Position numbers and translations under genes: made by a program. From Ascaris suum (taxonomy: Eukaryota; Nematoda; Chromadorea; Rhabditida; Ascarididae), in contig CM024169.1 of assembly GCA_013433145.1 (NCBI GenBank), positions 9,618,817 through 9,682,816 on the forward strand: a DNA stretch of 64,000 nucleotides, read 5' to 3'. The first letter of the stretch is position 1. Every line of letters starts with the position of its first letter. Below are positions 54,101 through 64,000 of this stretch, in pieces. The notes beneath the pieces were generated by a model, which saw nothing but the letters and a program-made list of their open reading frames with translations, did no database searches and was not told where the DNA came from.

Positions 54101-57100
54101 CAATCTCGAAATGCGTCTAAGAATTTATGCTATATTAGAATGCCGAAATTCTTTTCCTTTTGCCGTCTCTGTGAAGATAAATCAGATGCAAGTGTCACGC
54201 TAGAGGTGAACAAAAACCGTACGTCTCCGGCAATCAGAGCAAAATCTTTGGCGCCGTCCAGGAATCCACAGAGCTAGGGTACCCTTTGATGCTGCAATGA
54301 ATCCTTTCGAGTCGCCAAAGGAGGACGGACAAAGTCTCAGGAATACTTCCACATAGGCCAATACTTTCGAAAAGCATAAAGAAACGAAAGTGCATCGGCC
54401 ATTTATCCGCTCAAATCTTATATTCATTGAATCGGAAAACGCATCACACTCTCAAATATTTCCAACGGAAATGCACTTTTCAAAAAATTTTTATTAATAT
54501 GATAATTTCCGCGCCTTTCTGGGCGCAGAAATGTTTTCCCTCTAACAGCAGACAGATCGCTCGCAAAAAAACTCGAATAAAGCCACAATTAAACAATGGC
54601 AAATGGAACTCATGTATTACTTATGGAAAATGAACGTTGAAAAAATACATTTTGAGAATACAAATGTGTAGGGAAATCGAGTGGTGTAAAAGTGGAAAGT
54701 TGAAATAGATGCGCCATTAAAATGTGCACATTCTTTAATGCTTCTTTCACAACAAGAATAAAAAATAGTAAATAATCACTTTGAAGTGACCAAATGCAAA
54801 GAAAAACGAAATCAGCTCGAGGTGACTGCCTCTCTTTTCGATGGTGGTTGCTCCTCATTAGGCGCTCATTACGTCAAAAATGTAAAACTAACGTTTTATC
54901 GCGAATAATCATACGTATAAGGGATGGATGAAGTGAGATGCATTCATAATAAAAGCGAATATCTATTTATCGCTATAAGCGCATCTATTTTAACGGCTTC
55001 ATCTATTTGCGTACTTATTCAGCTGTTGCAAAAAAAAGATGCAATTTAAATCGGGGAAAGTGCCATTCCACTGCCACAAAAAGCAAAGCACAATTTTTTA
55101 AAACCCCACTTATATAGCAGCAATTGAATGACGCTCAAAGAACAACGCAACAATTTTCCGCTATGTTTGTTGGCGTGAAGTACAGGTGCACAGAACACTG
55201 CAAAAATATCAAATATTTCATCAAAGAATATTGCAACAATATGAAGAGAATATTCAAATTTGATGAAAGGATATCATCAATTGTGCAAAGTTCCACTTGA
55301 AAGTTTTCTTCTTTTGCTAAGAAAAATTGTCCACGCGACAAATTTCCACCGATTTTCAAATGTCTGAAGCGTTTTGAATTACGCCTCAGGATTACAAGCA
55401 TCGCACTTCATTGCCGCAACTTTTTTATCAGCTTACGACGCATATGACATTTCATTGGCTTGCATTTGCCAAAACAACAAGTGTAAAAGACATTCGAATG
55501 AAAGGCGCTCTTTTGGAATCCGCTCAATCGGACAACCACTTCTGTAAATTATGCAAGCACTGAGCAAAATGCATCCATATTTCCGACTCATCCCTTTATT
55601 CTTAGAAATCCTCTAAAAACGCTCGCTTACTTTCTAACGCGAATGATGCTAAATGAAACACTGACTATCACTAGGAAACGCATTAAATTTTTTGGCACTA
55701 TTAAAGTTCATAATTCTTCCTGTGCCGATAAGTGAAAGCAAAAGTCGTATGAGGGATTATTCGATGACATGCATCACATGACATATGCGCCACTTTCTCT
55801 CCATAACTATAATTTCAACAGCTACTATCGGAAAGGCAGATACCGTTGCACAATGACAGTCAAAGTGGGGAAAATGAATGTGAAATAAGGATCGGCTGCT
55901 AAAGGATACGATATGTGAAGTTTTTCGATAAAGTGCGCAGCTGCAAGAAATGGGAAGTTCTAGTGAACTCGTTTCAAACGCACGAAAAGCGAGCAACAGA
56001 AATTGGCATATGCTGAAATGAGAGACGCATCGTTGATGGACCCAGTAAATCAATCGCACTCTAATTTTTTAAAAGTTTAACGGCTGAGAGCGATAGGAAG
56101 GGAGAGGGTTAGAGGAGGTGCGAGAGGGCAGGAGGAACGGGGACAAGAAGGAGGGGACTGATGGAACGGTGAAGAAATCAAACAAATTTCAAACAAAATA
56201 CAGCGGAGAACGCATGAATTTGCAAAGCATCTTAGAAAGTACTTCGTTTTCCATACTAATATCGGTCGAAAATTCAAATATCACAGCAATAAAGGTGGAG
56301 ACCGAATAATGCTATGTCCTGAGCAGCTAGACAATAATTTAAGAGAGTTGTGGCAGAGATCATAGCTCCAAACAAAGGCCAAAGCTGAAGCTTTCTTTTA
56401 CTCACATACGGAAGGGAAACGTAAGGAAAATTTGGAATAGCAAGGAGGTCATGCTCGTTTCTTTATCGATTCTCTATTACACAAAATGCGCAATATTCTA
56501 CAGTTTTTAATTTTATCAGTTTTGCAGAAAATTTGCTTCGTTAGGATTTTTTTTTTTTTTTTGAAAAACGCCGTTTATTTCCCGTCTCTGAAAGTAAAAC
56601 TACGTAGAGAGACAGTAAACTTGTCGAATTCATCTTGCAAGTGAGAAAAAACCCAATTACGATACTAATTTGCTGTAGATGCCTCCTTCATGAGCTATAA
56701 GAAGATCAAGTAAGACTTCTCGTTAGACGCTACCTTCCTATTTGCGACGTTCTCCCCTTCCCCTCCCCAGGAAAATGAGCCTTGGGTATATGCATTAATG
56801 CAGGAATTGAAATAGGCAGCTGATACACGATAAAGAACGACAAGGCTTTTATGCGTCCCTCAAGTTCCATCTGCAAACATAAATTATAATACTACTGGTC
56901 AAAGTGTTATTTTCCACTAGCATCGGCTCTACATTCGAGTTGGTGGGAAGCAATCATAAAGTGCTGTTCTCCCGTGCTCTTCTCCCTCGCCGCCCCCTTC
57001 CCTTCATTCCCTCATCGAAGGATATTAGACAGTGATTCGACGTGATGTGATACAATCATGCAAACATATAATGAGTGAGAATGTTTTTCAAATGAACTGC

Positions 57101-60100
57101 CAGATAACTCAAATATATGCCATTGTAAAATACTTCAAGAAGAAATTCGACTCTCCGATAACGGACGCATTTAAATTCAATTGCGATATCGATGTCAACA
57201 CAGCAATGGGATCACATTAAAAAAATATGTGCTTCATTGTGGCAATTCATCGAGACAATAACATCCATTAAAAGCCATTCACGTCTTGCATACTCGGAGA
57301 GTGATCGCCCGAAATGAAAAAAAAAAGAAATAGGAAGCCGAATTCATTAGAAACTACTCCTGAGAATAATAAAGAAATTAGATGGTAAATAAATGCGAGC
57401 AACATTAGCGACTTTCGTGAAAACATCAACCAACAATATTTACTACTTTCTATAGTGCTAATCTCATTAGCACTGGTCGGCTAGTGGAAAAGAGAGCGCG
57501 GGAAAGGATGAAAGGAGAATAACACAGAACCCCCAGCTATAAAAGACGCTGAAATTGAAAACATCGCACCGCTCGAAGCTTTCCCGTCAATGCCGAAATT
57601 CTCACAATTCGTTTAAATGTAACCCCACATAACAAAATGGTTGAAATCCAGTAGAAAGAGCTAGACCAATGCTTGAGACACATTCCAATGACAGCTTGAC
57701 AATGAGCCAAATTAACTCATGACATCTGTACTTAAACGAATTTTCCCTATTTCTTCCGAGTAAAAAACCATACCATTATCGTCTGCATTTTTAAACCCAA
57801 CGAACTCGACTGAGTCACATGAACTGCATGCGTTTGTTTAGACCAATACCTAGAAAATATTCCTCAAAAAACGGAATAAAAGGGCAATGATATCGTATTC
57901 CATTCAAAGAGATTATGAAAGAATTCAAATGAACGACACTGATTTCATACACATCAAACTGCCACAGAGCACATCATCAGCCTCGCTAAACATTTCTGGA
58001 TTCCTTCCGAACTGTTTTTCTTTTTGGAAAGACTTATAAAAAAAGTGAAATATGCTCCCATCACAGTACTGCGCGTAGACGCAGAAATTGCATGGATGTT
58101 TAGGAGAAAATTTGCAGACAACGATGTGCATTGCATAATTTCTAATTATTCATCTAAACATATTCAATAACAGAACAGAGAGAATATACCACTGCAGCAC
58201 ATTTTTTCTCTACGAATTTTTGTTCGGGCTGAAATGGTCCTTCTGTTGGAGAGGAAAAAGGAGTAGACTGAAGAGAGAATGAGCGACAATTGAGGAGAGG
58301 GAAATTGGCTACATTAAGGCCTAAATCTTTTGATTAAGGCATAAATCTTTTTGATATTTATCGGTCATATTTAAAGAAAAAAGCAAAAATAGCTGCATAA
58401 ACACATCCCGAAAGAAGTGCTAAGTATAAGGCGTAAGGATATAGCCACAAGCATGCTACTGAGATAAGCAATTTCAACGCATCTCTACAGCACAAAGCGC
58501 TTGAGGCGTGTATAATTGAGAACAACGTTCTTTTAAGCGTACACTTATAAGGACAAACTCATTTCTCATTTCAACTGTCATCATGGAATATGAATATACA
58601 GTCTCGTTCGTTGATTAAATTCTGGGAAAACAGTGCTAAGGAAGTGATGTAGAGTATGAAATGAAAGAAGAATTGAATGCAAAAATTAGAGCGAAGATGT
58701 CGGCATGCGAGAAATTTCAATGACAATTTGCTAGCTTCAACTAGATTTATTCATTTCTAAGATCTCAACTTTATACCAAATAGATTTCGCATATAACTTA
58801 AATGGTTCGATTCGATCTGCTACAAAAGTTCGAACATTGCGGCATCATTCCACAGAAAGACCGACCATTGCATCCACCACAAGATCACCAAATCGTATCG
58901 CCATATCAACTGAGTGCGCTCAATGACTAATGCTATGCAACTGTGCAAACGCTTTTTATTAGCCGCACAAACGCTGCAATGCTCTCATTCAATGATGTAT
59001 ATCTGCAGGGAAGAGGATGAGGGAACTTGTCGAGTGCACCTTTCCTTTACTTGACGATCACTTCATATTAGTTTTCGCCTAAGCCGCTTATAACATATTT
59101 TCACCAGCACTTCTTCAGCTTTGAGTTAAAAACGAAAAAGCTGAGAACATCTTTCCCACTTCTTTACCCCCCCCCCCCCCCCTCCCCGACTGTATCAATC
59201 TTCAAGATCACTGGTTATTAAATTGGTGAGGATTTTTTGAGCTCATTCCCCTCCTCTTCCCTTACCTTCAAATATCGAAGAGCACCCGATTTTTCGGAGC
59301 CACTTCTGCACTAATGATCTTCAAATAAGCATATTAACTGATGCAGATAGAAATGAGATTCAATGGATATCACCGACCAACCAACAAGAACATTTGAGAG
59401 TTCAGAACAACAACGCATGAAACAGATAATGCAAATCACACAACTTCCTCCGTTACGCAAACAATCAACAAACAATGTTTTCTTGCGCATTACTTTCGCG
59501 CAAAAATATGCGTGACAATATGTGTGACCCTGTATATGAAGCAGTTTCAACTCAGGTATTATTAGCAAAACTCGCTAGGTACAATGCCTTCCATAGAGTG
59601 TGGCCTCACTGTTAGCACCCAGATTGATTCAACAAATCCGAAATGCTGCAAGCACCCAGAATGTCAAAAATACTTGCGCGCTTTTGCAATCATCAGGCTT
59701 TCACTAATACTAATCTATCGCAAAACAAGCCAACAGTGATTTTTACAATTCTATTTTTCCACCAGTTTACCTCATCCAAATCCTCAGCAAAAAAAGAAAC
59801 TGGTTCCCGTACACTTGTGCAACTTTGCAACGTTGCTATAATGCAGTTTGCAATCGCAAAGTTTAAACTGTAGTTGCAAACAGAATTGCAATAATATTTT
59901 AACATACATTTTGTAATATGTTGTCTTTGCGATCCTATCGATCTATCTGCGAACAAGATACTACGCAATGCATATATGCACGAACCAGTGAAAGCAAATT
60001 AAAATTTTTGAAACGACTCAAGATGGGATGTACCGACGTTGACATCTCTATGAGCTCAACTATCTCACTGACCAGCAATATCATGCAAGTTACAAAACCT

Positions 60101-62570
60101 TTTTCGACCATGTACGAATATACAGCGCATTTTAGCAGCCGAAAAATGTATATAATAACTGCTACTAAGATAGCACACACAACTGTTACTCATAACAGAA
60201 GATAGCACCCTAAGAGAGTACAGAATACCACATCTTTGGATTTTTGCGCGCGCCAATCGAATGTTCAATTTTCGAAAACAACAACAAAATGTCCACTAAT
60301 GCACTTTTTCTCGCAACCGACCGCTTGCAAAAACGTAACCACTTTGTAAATTTCATGACCATTTTAAGCGTTAATAATTCATAAACGTGGCAAATGAAAT
60401 CGTCGATTATTTTCTTATGCTAGATTTTTCATTTAATCTGATTTACTGGGAGAACTTACATAGTTGTGGGCTAATGCTACCGGATGTGCACATATATAAC
60501 ATCTGTAACACAAATAGATACCGACGCATGAAGCTGCGATAATGTGCTTTTTGCAAATGCATCGAAACTAATTCATAGGAGTTTTTAATGCTTTGTGTGC
60601 ATTGCTCCGTTCCGTGCCCAATCACTATGAAATATAAACAAGCACACAGGAACCTCAGTGAAGCATAAAATGCTGAGGGAAGGAAGATGGCTGGTAACGA
60701 CATCGGAGTACTTGCTACTTCAATACCACAAATAATATGTCAAAAGCATGTCTCCAAACGTAATCGTCAGATTGTTTGAGTCCCATGTAGGTAAGAAGGG
60801 ATTTGAAAATAAGCAGTTTACATGAGCAGAGACTCAAGTGGGACTATGAATGACGCAACAATGAAAGAGATACTACATGCAATTACGACTCTATTCTGTT
60901 CTTGCAACCAGCCGGGTGGCTGTAGGCAATGCTTATCGTTGAAAATATTTCAGCTATTCCATCGTCCTCAGAGCAAGTGCTATTGATAGCACAAATGAGC
61001 GAACCCCTTTCAGCATCTGAGCAACATTCTCGTTTCATTGACAATTGGGGTTGGGGGAAAATTCTTTTGTTTGAGGTATTTTTGATGTTGGAGGAAAAAA
61101 TTCTGCTGTTCCATCGGTTCTTCCCCTCTTCCTCGTCTCCTCTCGTTTTTCCTTCTCGTGATATTTTTCTACCTGGTCCAATTCCCATCCCCAAATGAGG
61201 CAACAAATCGACTATCGGTTCATTACTAAAGCAACGCCTGCTGCAAGCAGGGAAATCACGTTCACAAATGCTGTGCTGGGAAATGAGAGAAACCCGAATT
61301 ATATGCAACATTTAGTGCCCCAAGAACTACCGACTCCGGTTCAAAAAACTAAGAATGAACCGCAAGTGATACCTAACCAAAGCTGCGATAATTATATGTA
61401 AAGTGTGCATAGCCATCAAATACCAACTGACGAAATGAAAGAGTATTGGACGACGGATTAAGATGTCCCTATGTCGCGTAAATGATTTGGGTTCGGTTGA
61501 TTTCTGCTGTTTCCAAGAAGATAAGTCTCAACTGCAGTTGGGATCCTAAGCGTTGTCCATTTGGATAATGGAAAGCGAACGCTGCTATAAGTAGAACTGT
61601 TTCCATAAAAAGGAGATGGATTAGTGAATATTGCATGCAGGCCGATGATGCTGTTGATGTAAAAGACCAAGTAAAAAGGAAGTGAAGCGCTAGCGACGAT
61701 AATACGATAAAACTGCTGTACGCAGATTGCCTGAAACATTTTAGTGCGAAATTAGAATGCGGAAGTTTCTCAGTTCAGAGAATTCGAAGAAAATCAGCTC
61801 TCAAAACAAACAAAAAATCGACCTCTGTCTAATTTGTGCCCATCACTTCCGCAAAAAACAATTGAAGACCGTCATAAAAGAACAGCTAAATGAGTAATAA
61901 TTGAGCAAGAAGAAAATGAAAGACAGCTTTATCCCTTCTACTTTTGGTGTCCAACGTTACGATACGAATATGCCTTTAGTGAGTTGGCCGAAAACCCATC
62001 GCAAATGGCTCTGCCAGCAAAACGATGCTAAAAATCATACACATTGACGCAAAAGAGACCTCTCAACTATATCGCAGTTATTCCCCTCTCACATGCCAAT
62101 TTTTGAAATGCACAATTTTTTTCCCATTCATTACATTTTCTTTGCACGATTTAAAAATAAGCGTATGAGAGATCACATATATACCGCAAAGAAGCGAATA
62201 AAATGAAAATGGTGCCACAAACTTTCAGACGATTATTTTAAGAATAGCTTGAGCACTTTAAAGGATAGAAAAGAAAAATTAGATTGTGAACGAATAAAAT
62301 AAAATTCTTTTCCCACATCGATATGAGAAACTTCATCAACCAAATAAGATTACATAGTAAGCTACACTTCATTTGCAGCCCATCTGATGTCACTATTTAT
62401 CGACAGCCGAAGTACGGTTCTGAGAGCTAGGAAATTTTGACACGAAATAAGATAACCTTCACGTGAAAAACGCAGCAAATGAAGCAAAGTAGGTAAATGG
62501 CAACCTGCAATTCTGGGCGATGAGCTTTCTCGGAACACTTCCGGAGCCGACACAACCCAACCAAAATATC
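35216..62570 (-). CDS. elpc-3: Elongator complex protein 3, C-terminal acetyltransferase exons (5' part outside window)
   Basis: Three exons, minus strand: 62570-62505 ([21 protein letters not shown]), 44005-43812 ([14 protein letters not shown] through [15 protein letters not shown] to GVGTRNYY) and 35267-35216 ([16 protein letters not shown], stop). Phases agree (0 and 2), and the joined 104 residues align end to end with the last roughly 100 residues of eukaryotic ELP3, usually about 550 long. This is the GNAT-fold domain; the acetyl-CoA loop QGYGQLL and the Tyr-Tyr of GTRNYYR are intact. ELP3 is the radical-SAM/acetyl-CoA enzyme of the Elongator complex that starts cm5/mcm5/ncm5 modification of wobble uridine in tRNA, mainly in the cytoplasm. 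The radical-SAM half must lie beyond 64000. Introns are about 18.5 kb (CAG|GTTGCC to TTTTAG) and 8.5 kb (a GC donor, ACAG|GCAAGT, to TATTTCAG). The gene looks functional here. Confidence 0.95.
35268..43811 (-). other. ELP3 intron, 8.5 kb, GC-AG type
   Basis: The intron begins GCAAGT and ends TATTTCAG on the minus strand. It contains a second copy of dispersed repeat A (41780-42465), a cysteine-dense open frame (36856-37239, minus) and a short perfect hairpin near 37411-37440 (AGCCACCC/GGGTGGCT). The rest is AT-rich with no exon I can support. Confidence 0.7.
41780..42465 (+). repeat. Dispersed repeat family A, copy 2
   Basis: Direct-orientation partner of 9360-10110. The best-conserved core is 42248-42465, with only scattered substitutions. 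Towards the left end similarity is low and the copies differ by indels. Both copies have a GC-rich left part (GGGGCCTCGGCATTC and CCCCGCGGTCC here). Both lie in non-coding DNA, this one in an ELP3 intron. Confidence 0.7.
44919..44934. repeat. Poly(C) tract, 16 bases, followed by an A run
   Basis: Sixteen C followed directly by about nine A. On the minus strand, the ELP3 coding strand, it reads as G16, so it would be present in the pre-mRNA. It is prone to length error. Confidence 0.9.
45023..45115. repeat. (TA)n microsatellite, about 93 bp
   Basis: An uninterrupted TA array in the ELP3 18.5 kb intron. Tyr-Ile open frames across it are artefacts. Confidence 0.97.
45928..45981 (+). repeat. Tandem duplication, 31-bp period
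   Basis: Two perfect 23-bp copies beginning CATCCTGGAAGTATTTTTGA, at 45928-45950 and 45959-45981, separated by eight bases. Confidence 0.9.
50090..50320 (+). repeat. Purine-rich block with internal degenerate repeats
   Basis: About 50110-50230 is almost pure A/G (GAGAGGAAGGAGGAAGGGG and similar). It is followed by two related blocks containing GGTAAATGGACC and GGATAAATAGATCACG, each leading to TCATATAC or TCGTATACTG. It has the look of a low-copy interspersed repeat, but no partner was found in this window. Confidence 0.45.
51690..52705 (-). mobile_element. Decayed non-LTR (RTE-like) retrotransposon fragment, copy 2
   Basis: Reverse-complement partner of 29395-30415. By eye the two agree at roughly 97-98% of positions over about 1 kb, including shared stop codons and truncation points. 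Differences are a few substitutions and small indels, for example an eight-base difference at the GATATTGA site near 51985 and a four-base AGTA difference near 51905. The flanking sequences do not match. The copies therefore descend either from one already-defective mobilised element or from a recent segmental duplication with inversion. This copy lies in the 18.5 kb ELP3 intron, on the same strand as ELP3. Confidence 0.8.
56549..56565 (+). repeat. Poly(T) tract, about 17 bases
   Basis: A T run in the ELP3 intron with no element boundaries visible beside it; on the minus strand it is a poly(A) run. Confidence 0.7.
58315..58354 (+). repeat. Short tandem repeat, two units of about 20 bp
   Basis: TTAAGGCCTAAATCTTTTGA is followed directly by a near-identical unit with one substitution and one extra T. 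Confidence 0.75.
59167..59182. repeat. Poly(C) tract, 16 bases
   Basis: Sixteen C then TCCCC. As at 44919, it reads as G on the ELP3 transcribed strand. Confidence 0.9.
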
Positions 62571-64000
62571 CTGAAAAAAACTTCCACTCAGCAATAACAA
62601 TAGCAGTTTACTCGCTAAAAGCTGAGGGCTGAGACAAATATAGATGACCAATTAAAGATGATAAGTCGGAAGATTCAAGAAGTAGATCATCACTTGCATT
62701 AAAACTCTCATATTGCCACTTCACTATCAGGCGCTTCATCACAACAAGTTCCAGAATAAAGCGCAGCCGTTGTGGATCGATTAACTTTCAGAGGAACGTT
62801 TCTTTGAGGCGGGGGTCGTTTTACTCCTCAAATTTTCAGCTCACAGCAAGGTTCGATGGCGTTATGCACATTTAATAACAGCTAGTCATCTGTCGGAGCT
62901 CAATAAATGAAGATGAACAGACAGTACTAAGAAAATTTCGGGCGGTCTATTGCAGAAGAGGAGGTGAGGCATCCATAAATTTAAAAAAATTCAAAGATGC
63001 TCGTTCGAACAAGAATGACAAGGCATATATGAATTACAACTGCTGTTTATGGATAAACAAATATCCTAGAGCTGAACATATTACAACATATTTCAATAAC
63101 TCGAGAGATCATCCTCTCCAAATACAGCTATATGAAAATGGTTTGGAACTTAAGATACTTAAACCTTTTCGATAACGCTGAGGAATTGAAGTTCCAAGTG
63201 AAATATTATGGGTCCAATATGAAGTTTTCAAATGTCGACTCATTGGACGAATATAATTTAACAACATTCTGTGATCACGAGAATCTATAACATTCCAGCG
63301 GACACACTAAATGAAAAGTTCCTTTCAACAGTTACCTGCTTCATCATGCAATTAATATTTCAAATTCATACAATTATCATGCGGAAATCAAAAGTGACCG
63401 GTGATAAAAGGTTGTAAAGCTGAGAGAGCTGAATTTTCCGAGATTAAGGCACGACCTACTTCGAGAAGTTCAAAACAACTGGCTAAATTTGATGAGGTCG
63501 TTAAGATTTACAGAAATGTTTACCGACTTAATCGCTGACACATGGGACTGATGCAATGAACTTTCAGCAAATATTACGCAATGAAAAAAAAAGCTGACAT
63601 CTGAGTATGGGTTTATCACACAATAACTGCCAATGCTATTCGTTGTTTACGTTCAAATTAGACACAATAATGAGAATATGAGGAGCGCGGATTCAATGCA
63701 ACCATCTGAAATGTTGGAAATCCTCTGCTGCCGATGGAATATGACGAAAGCAACATGCTAATTAGAAGAAACCACCTCAAACAAGTCAGTAAATGACGTG
63801 CGCAAGTTAAACGCAACAACCTCTCTCCTTCGCCCTCATCCCCTCGTCTCATAGCCTAAAATATATCGACGTAGTGCGTACACAGTGTTCAGCATACCAA
63901 CGTTAAAGCATATTCATCACGGGCACCATGACTTTCTCCACCGCGCTGTGCTGTTCCGACTTGATGACGGTTCCATTTGGGCTGTTAGGGTGCGCACAGA
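62571..64000 (-). other. Upstream ELP3 intron, right edge
   Basis: A TTTTTTTCAG acceptor directly precedes the ELP3 exon at 62570. I found no earlier ELP3 exon up to 64000, so the preceding exon should lie outside the window. The last 100 bases (63903-64000) are more GC-rich than their surroundings and open in more than one frame on both strands. They could be the edge of another repeat or an exon; I cannot decide. Confidence 0.5.

Larger units (their letters stand above)
44006..62504 (-). other. ELP3 intron, about 18.5 kb
   Basis: Bounded by GTTGCC and TTTTAG on the minus strand between two unmistakable, phase-0 ELP3 exons. Contents: a C16 tract (44919), (TA)n (45023), a 23-bp direct repeat (45928), a purine-rich block (50100-50230), the inverted copy of the non-LTR fragment (51690-52705), a T run (about 56549), a short tandem repeat (58315) and another C16 tract (59167). 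Hydrophobic minus-strand frames at 60443-60703 and 61458-61739 may be remnants of a nested gene but are unproven. Confidence 0.75.

Overview
The window looks like nuclear DNA of a nematode, probably a clade V (rhabditid or strongylid) species. Genes are broken into small exons (34 to about 390 bp). Introns end in the nematode-type acceptor TTTCAG or TTGCAG, and several first exons sit just downstream of a TTTTAG or TTTCAG site suited to spliced-leader trans-splicing. Most of the DNA is AT-rich non-coding sequence with microsatellites, long homopolymer C/G tracts and decayed transposon pieces. No bacterial or organellar genes, rRNA, tRNA or CRISPR arrays were found. All exon models were built by eye from splice sites, reading-frame phase and protein sense; none was checked against transcripts or databases.

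Layout from left to right. (1) 1193-8306, minus strand: a complete seven-exon gene for a roughly 439-residue multi-pass membrane protein I cannot name. (2) 8.3-13.7 kb: no gene seen; it holds one copy of a dispersed repeat (9.36-10.11 kb), a 27-bp minisatellite and a G tract. (3) 13688-29140, plus strand: a partly resolved gene with a very acidic/basic N-terminus encoded by five phase-matched small exons, a poorly resolved middle, and three phase-compatible C-terminal exons followed by AATAAA. (4) 25620-34773, minus strand: a peptide-type rhodopsin-family GPCR. Its 3' exons lie in the last intron of gene 3, and the last exon of gene 3 lies in the first intron of the GPCR, so the two genes interleave on opposite strands. 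The TM7 exon of the GPCR shows an apparent one-base frameshift. (5) 35216-62570, minus strand: the last three exons of the Elongator catalytic subunit ELP3 (C. elegans elpc-3), separated by introns of about 8.5 and 18.5 kb; its 5' exons lie beyond the right edge. The ELP3 stop is only about 440 bp upstream of the GPCR start on the same strand.

Repeats. Two near-identical copies of a decayed non-LTR (RTE-like) reverse transcriptase fragment lie in inverted orientation at 29.4-30.4 kb and 51.7-52.7 kb. A second dispersed repeat occurs as direct copies at 9.4-10.1 and 41.8-42.5 kb. There are two long (TA)n arrays, at 25.3 and 45.0 kb.

The genes do not form one pathway: ELP3 acts in wobble-uridine tRNA modification, the GPCR in neuropeptide signalling, and the other two are unassigned.
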